From: Pseudobdellovibrionaceae bacterium
Lineage (GTDB): Bacteria > Bdellovibrionota > Bdellovibrionia > Bdellovibrionales > Bdellovibrionaceae
NCBI GenBank assembly: GCA_019637875.1
Contig: JAHBUW010000009.1
Coordinates: 1 to 64,000 of the forward strand
DNA: 64,000 nucleotides
Direction of reading: 5' to 3'
Of the stretch, positions 42,824 to 51,529 are shown in pieces; within the stretch, counting starts at the first letter, position 1; every line of letters begins with the position of its first letter. The position numbers were made by a program, and so were the translations under genes. The notes under the pieces are model-generated. The model was not told the origin of the DNA. It did not search any database and worked only from the letters and a program-made list of their open reading frames with translations.

Positions 42824-45800
42824 TTAGTTCGCCCAGCCCGTCTGTTTAAACTCCGAGGCCCGCTCGCCACCGAAGTAAACTTCCTTCGGCTCCCATTTGC
42901 CCAGCATCTCACGCGCTTTCTTATACTCGGGCGAGTAGGTCTCGAACTCGTTGCCTTTGTCGATCGCGGCCTTCAAAGATTCTTTCGCCTTCGCGAAGAA
43001 CGGATCGGCCAGCTTCTGCACGCCCGCCTTGTACTGCGCGATCTCTTCCGGCGCTTTCAGTTCGCCCGGAACCGGCGATCCGGTCAGCGACTCGCCCATG
43101 TGCAAGTTCGCCTGACCCAGCAGATACAAACTCGCCACGACCTCTTCCGGAGAATCGTACGCGATCACGTTGGCCAGTTCCTTGTTCAGACGGGTCAGGA
43201 ACGAGATCTTTTCATCCACGTTTTGCTTCAGCTTGCTGGGGTTGCGCAGCGAGATCCGACGAAGCTCGGTGTACGTCTCTTGGGTATCCAAGAACTTGAT
43301 CTTCGCGGCGTAGCTCGCGCCCACGCCCTTCTTGTTCGGAGCGTAGCGCGCCTGCATGCCGACCGTCTTGCGTTTCCACTCTTCCGCGTCGGTCGTGCGT
43401 CCCACGCGACGACTCAACTCGTAGATGTGATACGCGCTTTCGACGTTCTTTTCTTGCTCGGTTCCGCCGTAGTTCAGGAACTCTTTGTAATGCTCGATCG
43501 CGCGGGTCAGACGCTTGTTCTTGCGGTGAATCGTGGCGATGGAATAGTGCGCATCCGCGCGGTCCTTCGCCTTCTTCGTCTTCGCCATGAACGCTTCGTA
43601 GTTCTTCACGGCGGCGGTATCGCGGCCCAGGGCCTCGTTGATCACCGCGGCGTTGAAGAACAAGTTGCCCGCGATGGGATCGTTACCGGCTTCGATCGCC
43701 GTCTGCTCAAACGCGGTCGCCGCTTCTTCCAGCAGACCCGAATCTTGATACAACTTGGCGATGATCCGGCGCGAACGGGGCTTATACTTCGTCGCGTTTT
43801 TGTCGTTCGACTTCAGGATCGCGTTGTGCGCGCCAATCGCTTTGGCCGTCGCCCCCGCACGCTCGTGGTTGATCGCGGCGTTGAACATCGCGGTCAAAGC
43901 TAAATCCGACTTCGGATTCTGACGGGCGAAAGCGTCGAACTGATCGGCGGATTTGCCGTATTCCTTCTGGGCTTCCAGCTCTTGCGCTTTTTTGAAGTTC
44001 GCCTTCTCGAGGATGCCGCGGATATCCGCGCCCACCTGCGAGTTTGCGAGGGGACCTTGCAGAAGTTCCCGACCGGTTTTCTCCAGGCCGGCGTAGTCTT
44101 TCTTCAGGTTGTACAAATCCAGCAGCAGGTTCGCCGAGTACTCCGCGTACTTCGTTTTCGGATACTTCTGGATGATTTCCTTGAAGGCCGGTTCCGCACG
44201 ATCGAACTGGTTGTGCTGATAAAGCAGACGCGCGATACGGAAGCGAATCTCGGGCGTCTTTTCCGTATTCGGGAACTTCTGCACGTACCAAGCTCCCGCC
44301 TGGACGAACTTTTCCACTTTGGGATCGAGCGGGACGGGGTCGACGGTTTTGCCGACCTTCTCGACGATCTCTTCATCCTTGGGGACGTTCTTTTCCAATG
44401 CGAGGACCATGTTTTCGCCCGCTTTGGCCGCGAACTTCGAAGTGGGAGCGTTATCCACGACCCACTTGTACCGCGCGCCGGCGTCGTCGAAACGACCCAT
44501 GTCGTACAAAAGTTCCCCGTAATAGAAGTGCATGTCCGGCGCCTGCGGTGCCGAGCCGAACTCGGTCAGATACAAACGATAGCCTTCGTAGGCCAGACCC
44601 TGCGCGAAGGGCGTCCGCGCGTTCTGCGCCGTCTGGTGCTGTTGCAGAACCCAAGTGCGCAGCGTCTGTTCGCGCAGCTTGTTCGAGTTGTCCACCAGGT
44701 CTTTGTTCGCCTTGTTCGCCTGTCCCCACGCCGTCGTCGCCGAGAAGTCCTTCACCCAAGAGTAAAGTTCTTCACGGAACTCACGCGTACGGTTCGCGGT
44801 CGAATAGGTTTGCACGATCTGGTACTTGTAATCGAATGCCTTCGGCGAGGTCGGATTGCGCTCGATCAAGTAGTTGAACAGGAAACGCGCGCCTTCGCGG
44901 TTTCCTTTGTCCGCGTAGAAGTACGCGAGTTTTTCCAGATAATTGCCCGCATCTTTGCCGGCGAGCGACTGGAAGTAGCGGGGCGCATTCTGCGCATCGC
45001 CCACTTCCGAGTAGAAAAGGACCATGTCACGCAGACCCTCGGCCTCGAGACGTCCTTTGTTCAGCTTCTTGTTCCCCGCCTCGGCCACCATGGCTTCCTG
45101 CTTCGATTCACGAATCAGGCGCTCCATGACGACCAAAGCTTGCTTCGCATTGCCGCCGCGGAACAAACACCACGCCGATTTGTACATCGAGAAGACGTAC
45201 AAACGATGCTTACGATTGCGGGTGACTTTGTCGTAGAAGGTTTTCGCTTCGGCCCACTTTTCGTTCTCGAAGTAGAACTCCGCCAGAGCGAACGACGATT
45301 CAACCAGGTACGGGCTACGGGGATAGTTTTCGGTCAAACGGGTGTAGTACTCGGTCCCCTTCTTGGTGTTGCCGACTTCGTAGTAGTTGTAACCCAGGAA
45401 GAAAAGCGCTTGATCGATCTTGGGATCTTTCGGGAAGTCGCGCACGAACCATTCGTAAAGCTGGATCGCCTTCTGGTTGTACTCGCGGGCTTCCGAGGCA
45501 TCGAGTTTGGGGCGAACTTTCGTTTTGCCTTCCTCGAACGCTTTCAATTTGGCGTCGTATTCATCCTGTTTGCGGAAATCGATGATCCCCGCCTTTTCCA
45601 CATATAGTTCCGCCAAGCGCAACCACAACTCCCCGCGCTGGGGCGAGGACTTAAAGCGTTGGGTCAGCTTGAAAAGTTCGTTGATCTGACGATCGGTGAT
45701 CGACTCGAGGCGCGCTTTGTCGTCATTGCCGTCCTGATAGAAATTGCGCGTACGGGGCGGCTTCACTTCCCCCAGATTCACGTTTGACGTGGCTTTCTGG

Positions 45801-46075
45801 TTGAAAAGATCCTTCTGCACGGTGGGCAGCGAGGTATCGCCTTTGTTTCCCAGATCGACGTTCTGACCGCGATCCGCGCTTTTGAAGAGCTCACCCACTG
45901 TCTTACGCTGACTCGAAACCCCTTGCTGCGACGGCGCTTTGCCGCGGGCCGCGGGTTTCGCCTTGGACTTCGAGCGGTTGTTCTGCGCGGAAGCGCTCGT
46001 GCCCGCGGCAACCAAGGCCGTCAGCACGGTCACGAGAAGGAACTTCGGAATGGATTTCGGCTTTTGCACTGTCAT
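42824..46075 (-). CDS. Large periplasmic TPR protein (GltD/AgmU-like), 1083 aa
   Basis: A signal peptide (residues about 10-30, FLLVTVLTALVAAGTSASA) is followed by a basic, Lys/Ser/Gln-rich stretch and then about 1000 residues of degenerate TPR/Sel1-like helical repeats (ELWLRLAELYVEKAG, DQALFFLGYNYYEVGNTKKGTEYYTRLTE, PEIRFRIARLLYQHNQFDRAEPAFKEIIQKY, ADAHYSIATIHRKNKRLTRAIEHYKEFL). It is predicted periplasmic. Size and context match AgmU/GltD of Myxococcus, a scaffold of the gliding complex. It starts three bases after the 548-aa gene. Confidence 0.9.
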   Translation of the reverse strand: MTVQKPKSIPKFLLVTVLTALVAAGTSASAQNNRSKSKAKPAARGKAPSQQGVSSQRKTVGELFKSADRGQNVDLGNKGDTSLPTVQKDLFNQKATSNVNLGEVKPPRTRNFYQDGNDDKARLESITDRQINELFKLTQRFKSSPQRGELWLRLAELYVEKAGIIDFRKQDEYDAKLKAFEEGKTKVRPKLDASEAREYNQKAIQLYEWFVRDFPKDPKIDQALFFLGYNYYEVGNTKKGTEYYTRLTENYPRSPYLVESSFALAEFYFENEKWAEAKTFYDKVTRNRKHRLYVFSMYKSAWCLFRGGNAKQALVVMERLIRESKQEAMVAEAGNKKLNKGRLEAEGLRDMVLFYSEVGDAQNAPRYFQSLAGKDAGNYLEKLAYFYADKGNREGARFLFNYLIERNPTSPKAFDYKYQIVQTYSTANRTREFREELYSWVKDFSATTAWGQANKANKDLVDNSNKLREQTLRTWVLQQHQTAQNARTPFAQGLAYEGYRLYLTEFGSAPQAPDMHFYYGELLYDMGRFDDAGARYKWVVDNAPTSKFAAKAGENMVLALEKNVPKDEEIVEKVGKTVDPVPLDPKVEKFVQAGAWYVQKFPNTEKTPEIRFRIARLLYQHNQFDRAEPAFKEIIQKYPKTKYAEYSANLLLDLYNLKKDYAGLEKTGRELLQGPLANSQVGADIRGILEKANFKKAQELEAQKEYGKSADQFDAFARQNPKSDLALTAMFNAAINHERAGATAKAIGAHNAILKSNDKNATKYKPRSRRIIAKLYQDSGLLEEAATAFEQTAIEAGNDPIAGNLFFNAAVINEALGRDTAAVKNYEAFMAKTKKAKDRADAHYSIATIHRKNKRLTRAIEHYKEFLNYGGTEQEKNVESAYHIYELSRRVGRTTDAEEWKRKTVGMQARYAPNKKGVGASYAAKIKFLDTQETYTELRRISLRNPSKLKQNVDEKISFLTRLNKELANVIAYDSPEEVVASLYLLGQANLHMGESLTGSPVPGELKAPEEIAQYKAGVQKLADPFFAKAKESLKAAIDKGNEFETYSPEYKKAREMLGKWEPKEVYFGGERASEFKQTGWAN

Positions 46076-46078
46076 CGC

Positions 46079-47725
46079 TTACTCGCAGTTCTGTTTTCCG
46101 AGATAATGATAGTTCCCGATTTCATCGATCCAGTATTCACCCTGGAACGGCCAGTATTCGAATCCGTTCTGGATATAGAAATCGCGGTCGATATTGTCGT
46201 CCACGGCCTCATTTTCTTTACCGGCGATTTTCTTCTTCAGGATTTCCTTCTTACCGTTGATCGTCTCGTAACGGATGAAGCTCGCCTGTTCGAAGAAGTC
46301 GCGCATATCCGAACGGATGTTTACCAGGTGCGCGCGCACCATCTCGCCGACCGCGATTTTGGTGTTTTTGAAGCGGTTCGAAAGGACCTTCAACGAATAG
46401 ACGCCCAGCGGGCTACGCGCGAAGCCGCCGTAGCTCTCAAGCTTCAAACGCTCGTCGTTCAGCGACCGCATATATTGGAAGGAACGTTTCACGTCCCCCT
46501 CGTCCAGGATACGACGCGAAACCATGTACGGGACTTTCAAGCCCATGATGGGCTTGCGGTCGCGACGAATCGTGTAGGCACGTTCAATTTCATTGAAATA
46601 ATGGATCGGATCTTTCACCGACTGCAGGTAGCGGTCGATCGAGGTCAGCACGGGCTGGTAGGTCTTCTCGAACAAGTTGAGCGTCTTGTCGGTCTCGTCA
46701 AACTTACAGATGTAGAGGTAAACGATCCCGCGAACGAGCAAACTTTCGGGGATGAAGTAGTCCTCGTAGAAGGCCGAGTGCAGGGACTGCAGCGCGCTCA
46801 ACGTCGTCCGGAATTTCGCCGCCCGCAGCGACGCCCAGGTCGATTCGAACAAAGAGTCATGCCAGATCTCGGTATCGCGCGGGATATCGCGGTAATACTC
46901 CAGCGCGCGATCCCAGTCCTGCATCTGGTAGTACGAACGGGCCAGGGCGATCTGCGCCTGCACCTTCGTCAAATCCGTCACGGGAGCACCCGCGCGGCTG
47001 TTCAAGATGTCTTCGAAAATCGGAATGGCTTCTTTGGGGCGGTTGCCTTCAAGTAGCGCCGTCCCGCGACGGTACTGGGCCGCTTGGTAGTACCGGCTGT
47101 TCTGGGTCACCCGGCCGAAAAGCTGTTCCGCTTCGGTGGGATTGCGGTTTTTCTGCCGAATCTCGCCCAAACGGTAATAGACGATGTCTTTCTGGTTCGG
47201 CGGGAACTCATCCACGCGCACTTTCGAAATCGCGTAGTTCAAAAGCGTATCGTCGCCGAGCTGATCGGCCACGATCGAAAGCTTCTCGAGGGCCTGACGG
47301 ACGTACTTGCTATCGCCGCGACGAACGACGTCGACGAATTGGAACGCGGCGATTTGGTAAAGCTTCAGTTCCATTAACGAGACGCCCAAGATGTACTTAA
47401 TCTGCATCCGCTCGCTGGTGAACTCCGGGCGACGGGACAGGCTGTAAAGTTGGGGCGCGGCCTGCAAATGTTGACCGGCGCGCACGAGTTGCAACGCTTG
47501 AGTCAATTGATTCGCGGGCGTGACTCCGGAGCGGCCCGTGGCGGGACGTGCCGGACGCGAGGGGCGCGCGGTTCCCGTATTCGGACGTTTCACATTCTGC
47601 TTACCGCCCGCACCGGGACGGATCACGCGACCCGATTTCCCACGCGATCCCGAGGATTGCGCGTAAGCTTCACCGGTCATCAAAGTCAGACAAAGGCCGA
47701 TTAGAATCAGGTTTGATTTTCTCAT
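46079..47725 (-). CDS. Periplasmic TPR-type protein (GltC-like), 548 aa
   Basis: A signal peptide (LILIGLCLTLMTGEAYA) and a basic Gly/Arg/Pro-rich region (about 25-70) precede helical repeats (LTQALQLVRAGQHLQAAPQLYSLS, VQAQIALARSYYQMQDWDRALEYYRDI). The C-terminus ends with a distinct motif rich in aromatic residues (FYIQNGFEYWPFQGEYWIDEIGNYHYLG). It is overlapped by an outer-membrane barrel gene upstream and the giant TPR gene downstream, as GltC is placed near GltAB in myxobacteria. Confidence 0.85.
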   Translation of the reverse strand: MRKSNLILIGLCLTLMTGEAYAQSSGSRGKSGRVIRPGAGGKQNVKRPNTGTARPSRPARPATGRSGVTPANQLTQALQLVRAGQHLQAAPQLYSLSRRPEFTSERMQIKYILGVSLMELKLYQIAAFQFVDVVRRGDSKYVRQALEKLSIVADQLGDDTLLNYAISKVRVDEFPPNQKDIVYYRLGEIRQKNRNPTEAEQLFGRVTQNSRYYQAAQYRRGTALLEGNRPKEAIPIFEDILNSRAGAPVTDLTKVQAQIALARSYYQMQDWDRALEYYRDIPRDTEIWHDSLFESTWASLRAAKFRTTLSALQSLHSAFYEDYFIPESLLVRGIVYLYICKFDETDKTLNLFEKTYQPVLTSIDRYLQSVKDPIHYFNEIERAYTIRRDRKPIMGLKVPYMVSRRILDEGDVKRSFQYMRSLNDERLKLESYGGFARSPLGVYSLKVLSNRFKNTKIAVGEMVRAHLVNIRSDMRDFFEQASFIRYETINGKKEILKKKIAGKENEAVDDNIDRDFYIQNGFEYWPFQGEYWIDEIGNYHYLGKQNCE

Positions 47726-48594
47726 CTGTACTTCGCCTCCGGGAAGAAGAAGCTGGCGCCGATCGTCAGCAAGAGGTTGTTGAACTGACTTTCCCCGGGG
47801 GGCGTTCCCGTCGATCCGGGAGGCGGGTTCGGAGTCGCGTTATAGAAATTCCAGCTCAGATCCCAACGGAAGCCGATGCCTTTCGACATTGCGAAGATCT
47901 GACCGCCGCCCACGTGAAACGCGGTCGCCGAGGACTGCTTCGCGTTCGTGATGCCCGCCTGTCCGCCCCCGATCGAGAAGTACATATCGAACGGCACGAT
48001 CCGGCGGTTGAACAGACTCATCTTGCCGTAGATCGGCGACCAAACCAAATCGGCGCCCAGGTAGTTTTGCGCCGAGATGATCGAGTCGGTTTTGACCAAG
48101 TTGTTATTGCGCAGATCGCGAACGGCGTCTTTTTCCGAACTCGACAGGAAGGCGAAGTTCGCTTCGATCGCCAGGGACTCGGTGAAGTGATAGCCCAGAC
48201 GGCCCGCGCCGCCGACGCCCCAGAACCAGGGATCATTCGAGATCGCGGTAAAGCCCATGAAGAACTGAAAACGTTCGGTCTTCGGCAAGAAGCGACGTTG
48301 GATCACCGACACTTCACTGAAAGGTTGGAGCTTACCGAGATCCGAAAGCCGCTCGGGCTCTTTCAAATTCGGCTCAGGAGTTTCTTGAGTTTTCGCCGGA
48401 GCCTGTGTGCCGCCCGGGGCCGAACCACCGCGATCGATTTCCGCTTCGATGGTGTCGAGGTCAACATCCGGTTCTTCACCCATATCTTGCGCGAAGGACG
48501 GACGCGCGACGGCGAACACGAGAAGGCTGAGACAAATTGTCTTCGCCCAAAAAATACGAAATGGTGGGACAAAACCCGAGCGCGGTTCGATCAT
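47722..48594 (-). CDS. Outer-membrane beta-barrel protein (first type), 290 aa
   Basis: A long N-terminal signal (residues about 15-36) is followed by an acidic linker and alternating beta strands ending in an aromatic/hydrophobic strand (FNNLLLTIGASFFFPEAKYR), typical of barrels. Strands such as RFQFFMGFTAISND, AGRLGYHFTESLAIEANFAFL and RRIVPFDMYFSIGGGQAGIT fit the outer-membrane beta-barrel domain of myxobacteria and bdellovibrios (GltA/GltB type). It has its own candidate promoter at 48613-48640. Confidence 0.85.
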   Translation of the reverse strand: MIEPRSGFVPPFRIFWAKTICLSLLVFAVARPSFAQDMGEEPDVDLDTIEAEIDRGGSAPGGTQAPAKTQETPEPNLKEPERLSDLGKLQPFSEVSVIQRRFLPKTERFQFFMGFTAISNDPWFWGVGGAGRLGYHFTESLAIEANFAFLSSSEKDAVRDLRNNNLVKTDSIISAQNYLGADLVWSPIYGKMSLFNRRIVPFDMYFSIGGGQAGITNAKQSSATAFHVGGGQIFAMSKGIGFRWDLSWNFYNATPNPPPGSTGTPPGESQFNNLLLTIGASFFFPEAKYR

Positions 48595-48612
48595 GTGCGG
48601 ATTGCTCCTGTC

Positions 48613-48655
48613 ATTCTAAGATAGCGAAGCGACTTGCAAAAAAGTAGTTTGCAAG
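48613..48655 (-). promoter_or_regulatory. Internal promoter overlapped by an inverted repeat
   Basis: On the minus strand TTTGCA (48635-48640) and TAGAAT (48613-48618) are 16 bases apart, a good sigma70 fit. A perfect 7-bp inverted repeat CTTGCAA/TTGCAAG (48633-48639 and 48649-48655) covers the -35. It lies in the 102-base gap between the two barrel genes, where a regulator could act. Confidence 0.5.
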
Positions 48656-48696
48656 CGCAGCTCTCGACCTCTGTCGATGTTAGAAGGACTATTCTG

Positions 48697-49416
48697 TTAC
48701 AGAAGGATGGTGAAGCCGGCGTCGAGGATTGTGCCGAGATAAAATTTGTCTTCGAAATCGCTGGGCGACGGCTTGGGATTTCCGGTCAAGATGCCTCCGC
48801 GCAAGAACGGATTCACCCCTTGGGCCATTTGCAATTTGAAGTCGAAGCGTAAGGCGACGCTGTTGGTGAAGTAAAACTTCATGCCCAACCCCGCGTTCAC
48901 GCCCGGATAGACCTTGTGCGTGTACTTGGACATACCGATGCCCATGATCGGGTACAAATGCAGATTCGTGACGGCGTATTTCGACATCGACATTTTGCCG
49001 TAGTAAGCCTTCATCTCGTAGTTTCCCCACACGGCCATTTCCAAATTCGGCGCGCGGTTGAAATCAAGACCCTGTTTCGCCAGAAGATCGGTGTACTGCG
49101 CGTTTCGCCCGTCCATCCACTTCACGAAATTGATCATGAAGGCGTGGGTTTCGTCGAAGTGGTAGCCCAGATTCAGGCCCGCCTTCGTTTGATTATAGAT
49201 CGGCTCGGTGAAGTTCCAACCCGCGTAGGCCCCGAGTTCCAGACGGCCCGCAGTCGTCACCAAACGATTCTTCACGGCCTCGCCACGCTCGAAACGAGGC
49301 AGGACGGATTCCTTCGCGAGTTCCTCTTCGGGAACGTCGAGCTGAGCGAAAGCCACCGATGACAAGGACAAAGCGAGCATCAGGAAAGCGGATTGCAGGA
49401 AGTATTTCGAAGCCAT
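48697..49416 (-). CDS. Outer-membrane beta-barrel protein (second type), 239 aa
   Basis: A signal peptide (residues about 8-25) and strands typical of a small barrel: GRLELGAYAGWNFTEPIY, AGLNLGYHFDETHAFMINFVKWMDG, VALRFDFKLQMAQGVNPF, with the C-terminal FYLGTILDAGFTILL. It resembles the 290-aa barrel in strand pattern and is likely a second outer-membrane part of the same machine. It begins one base after the kdsC stop. Confidence 0.85.
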   Translation of the reverse strand: MASKYFLQSAFLMLALSLSSVAFAQLDVPEEELAKESVLPRFERGEAVKNRLVTTAGRLELGAYAGWNFTEPIYNQTKAGLNLGYHFDETHAFMINFVKWMDGRNAQYTDLLAKQGLDFNRAPNLEMAVWGNYEMKAYYGKMSMSKYAVTNLHLYPIMGIGMSKYTHKVYPGVNAGLGMKFYFTNSVALRFDFKLQMAQGVNPFLRGGILTGNPKPSPSDFEDKFYLGTILDAGFTILL

Positions 49417-49417
49417 G

Positions 49418-49936
49418 CTATTTGTCCTTACCCGTGGCCGGTTTCGGCGTTGCGTGTTTCATCAGAAGTTCGCAGATTTCCCGAACCGCCCCATTCCCGG
49501 CGGGGCGTTTCGCGACGTAGTGCGCGCACTTCTGCGCGCTCTCCATGGCGTCACTGACCGTGGCGGCGAACCCCACGGCTTCGAGGATCGGGACGTCAAA
49601 TTCATCGTCGCCCATATAGGCCATTTCTTCGAACTTGAGTCCGGACGTCTGCGCGAGCTCTTGAAGACAAGACATCTTTTCGAGATGCCCTTCGTAAAAA
49701 AAATCAATTTGCAAATGGCGCACGCGCTCTTGAATATCGCGCGCCTTCGATCCGGTGATCACGGCCGTCTTGAAACCCGCCTCTTTCAGGCGGGCGATCC
49801 CGTAGCCGTCGCGAATCGAAAAGAAACGCCGCCACTCTCCGCTCGAATCCATAAAGACTCGGCAGTCGGTCATGACGCCATCGACATCCAGAATCAACAT
49901 CCGGATTTTCTTCAATCTTTCGCTCAGATCAGCCAT
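49418..49936 (-). CDS. kdsC: 3-deoxy-D-manno-octulosonate 8-phosphate phosphatase
   Basis: KdsC removes phosphate from Kdo-8-P in LPS core synthesis. The 172-aa HAD-family protein has motif I (LILDVDGVMTDC, residues 14-25), motif II (AVITGSKARDI) and motif IV (MAYMGDDEFDVPIL), without a cap domain, as in KdsC. It follows kdsD by about 4.6 kb here, instead of directly, and is separated from lptC by the gliding-type cluster. Confidence 0.95.
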   Translation of the reverse strand: MADLSERLKKIRMLILDVDGVMTDCRVFMDSSGEWRRFFSIRDGYGIARLKEAGFKTAVITGSKARDIQERVRHLQIDFFYEGHLEKMSCLQELAQTSGLKFEEMAYMGDDEFDVPILEAVGFAATVSDAMESAQKCAHYVAKRPAGNGAVREICELLMKHATPKPATGKDK

Positions 49937-49987
49937 CTGACTTATTGTTTGGAAAATTCACGCCAAGGGCAACCGCACGCGCGTCCC

Positions 49988-50007
49988 CTCACGACTTACG
50001 TCGTGAG
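49988..50007. promoter_or_regulatory. 20-bp perfect palindrome between kdsC and the PilZ-GNAT gene
   Basis: CTCACGACTTACGTCGTGAG is an 8-bp perfect inverted repeat around TTAC. It lies in the divergent intergenic region, 51 bases before kdsC and 79 before the PilZ-GNAT start. It could be an operator or an RNA hairpin; it does not fit the CT-N12-AG pattern of classical lux boxes. Confidence 0.45.
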
Positions 50008-50086
50008 AATGAATCAAAGTCCGCGCGAATTGCGTAACACCTCGATTATGAGTCAAGCCGCCGATCCCGCCCGTCGATAATCAAAA

Positions 50087-51529
50087 GTGAGCACCGCCCG
50101 CCAGCTGAAACCCAAAAACCCCGAGATGACCCAGCGACATCAAAGTCGTTTGGAGATCCGTCTCAGTGACGGGATCAAGGCCCACGTTATCCTCAGCCCC
50201 ACCGATCGTTTTGAAGTCGAAGTCTTCGACCTCAATTCTTTTGGCGCAAGCATCGTCTATCGCGGAAGCGACGACTCGCGTTTCCAGCAAGGAACCGAGA
50301 TCAGCCTGCATATTCACTTCCCGGACGGCGCCGCACTTTCTTACACCGCGCGGGTCTGCTGGATCGCGCCGTTGGGTTCGGCCGCCCGCATCGGCGTCGA
50401 ATTCGCGGGACAAGTCGGCGTGCCGCACCCGTGGAAATCCGAAAGCGATGTTGTCCGGTTCGAACTTCCCGACTACTTCGCGATTACCGGATTTTTCTAC
50501 AAGCCCTATATGTTCCTGGAGCGCGGGCACTTGCGGGTGTCCCATGTCTCGGCGACGCATCTGGGATTCATTTTTTATGACTCGGAAGTCATTTTATTCC
50601 GAGGGCAAAAACTGAAAGTCTGGATTCTGGGAGGTTCGCGGGACAGCGACGGACTGGAAATCGAGATTCAAAATGTTCGTCGTGGCGACGGGCGCTCGGT
50701 CCTGGTCGATGCCACGATCACGCGCGCGCCCAAGTCCTTCCTGGAGTGGCTGGCGCACCAGCTCATCTTCATTTGCGAAAAATCCCCCTCCGACGTTCGC
50801 AAATACGGATTCACCGTGAATCGCGTCAGCAACGGGTTTCGCTTTCGTTTCGTCCGCACGCAAGAGGAATACGAAGCTGTCCTCGACCTTCGCTACCAAG
50901 CCTATCTGGAGGCAGGCAAAATCGACGCGACCAAAACTCCGGCGGATATGGCCGCGCCCCTGGACCCCAAAAGCCGCATTCTGGTTTGCTATCATGGCGA
51001 CCGGATCGTCGCGTCGGTCGCGATCTCGTTCCCGAGTCACGACGACGAAGTGTTGGATACCGAACGCGCCTTCGTCGGCGGCTACCCGAAACCGATGCCG
51101 CCCAAAACGCAGATGGTGGAAATCTCGCGTCTGTGCACGGATTCCGACTATCGCAAAACGGATCTGCTGAATCGCATGTTCGAGTACACCTACAAAGTGA
51201 CCGTCTGCGGGGACCGCGACTATATCACGACCTCGACCGACGCGAAATTGTGGCCGCTCTACAAAAAACTCGGCTTCAAAAAGACCGGGATGAGTTACGC
51301 GCATCCCTACCTCTCGGGTCTGGAGCACCACGTGATCGTGGGCAAACGCACGCAGCCCGATTTCGGCAATCAGATTTCGCCGCTGGTGTGGAACTATCTG
51401 TGGCGGGACATGAATCAGTTCATGGATCAACGCGGTCTGATCGAAATGACCTGGGGACGTCGCCTCAAGAACCGAATGATGGTGGCCTTAGGACGACTTC
51501 TGAAGATTCAAACCGACCGCATGTACTGA
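50087..51529 (+). CDS. PilZ-domain protein fused to a LuxI/FeeM-like acyltransferase (GNAT) domain
   Basis: The 480-aa protein starts with a PilZ-type c-di-GMP binding domain (about residues 16-110): RHQSR (RxxxR) and DLNSFG, where the usual second motif is (D/N)xSxxG and here Ser3 is Asn. A second barrel-like stretch (125-220) follows. The C-terminal GNAT domain (about 260-400) reads RYQAYLEAGKID, then RILVCYHGDRIVASVAISF, VEISRLCTDSDYRKTDLL, and WPLYKKLGFKKTG, like N-acyl amino acid or homoserine lactone synthases. The start is GTG at 50087 or ATG at 50126 (no Shine-Dalgarno for either). The idea that c-di-GMP controls a signal-molecule synthase is inference. Confidence 0.85.
   Translation: MSTARQLKPKNPEMTQRHQSRLEIRLSDGIKAHVILSPTDRFEVEVFDLNSFGASIVYRGSDDSRFQQGTEISLHIHFPDGAALSYTARVCWIAPLGSAARIGVEFAGQVGVPHPWKSESDVVRFELPDYFAITGFFYKPYMFLERGHLRVSHVSATHLGFIFYDSEVILFRGQKLKVWILGGSRDSDGLEIEIQNVRRGDGRSVLVDATITRAPKSFLEWLAHQLIFICEKSPSDVRKYGFTVNRVSNGFRFRFVRTQEEYEAVLDLRYQAYLEAGKIDATKTPADMAAPLDPKSRILVCYHGDRIVASVAISFPSHDDEVLDTERAFVGGYPKPMPPKTQMVEISRLCTDSDYRKTDLLNRMFEYTYKVTVCGDRDYITTSTDAKLWPLYKKLGFKKTGMSYAHPYLSGLEHHVIVGKRTQPDFGNQISPLVWNYLWRDMNQFMDQRGLIEMTWGRRLKNRMMVALGRLLKIQTDRMY

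Noticed and set aside
43982-45607. 541-residue plus-strand open frame
   Set aside because: It is antisense to the giant TPR gene, which has repeat structure and a signal peptide.
49980-50010. Lux box upstream of the LuxI-like gene
   Set aside because: The palindrome has the right length but does not match the lux-type CT-N12-AG pattern, and no LuxR gene is nearby. Kept only as an unidentified palindrome.
50053-50080. FliA promoter before the PilZ-GNAT gene
   Set aside because: TCAAGCCG and GTCGATAA are near the consensus but the spacer is 12, and the start would collide with the GTG codon; too uncertain to list.
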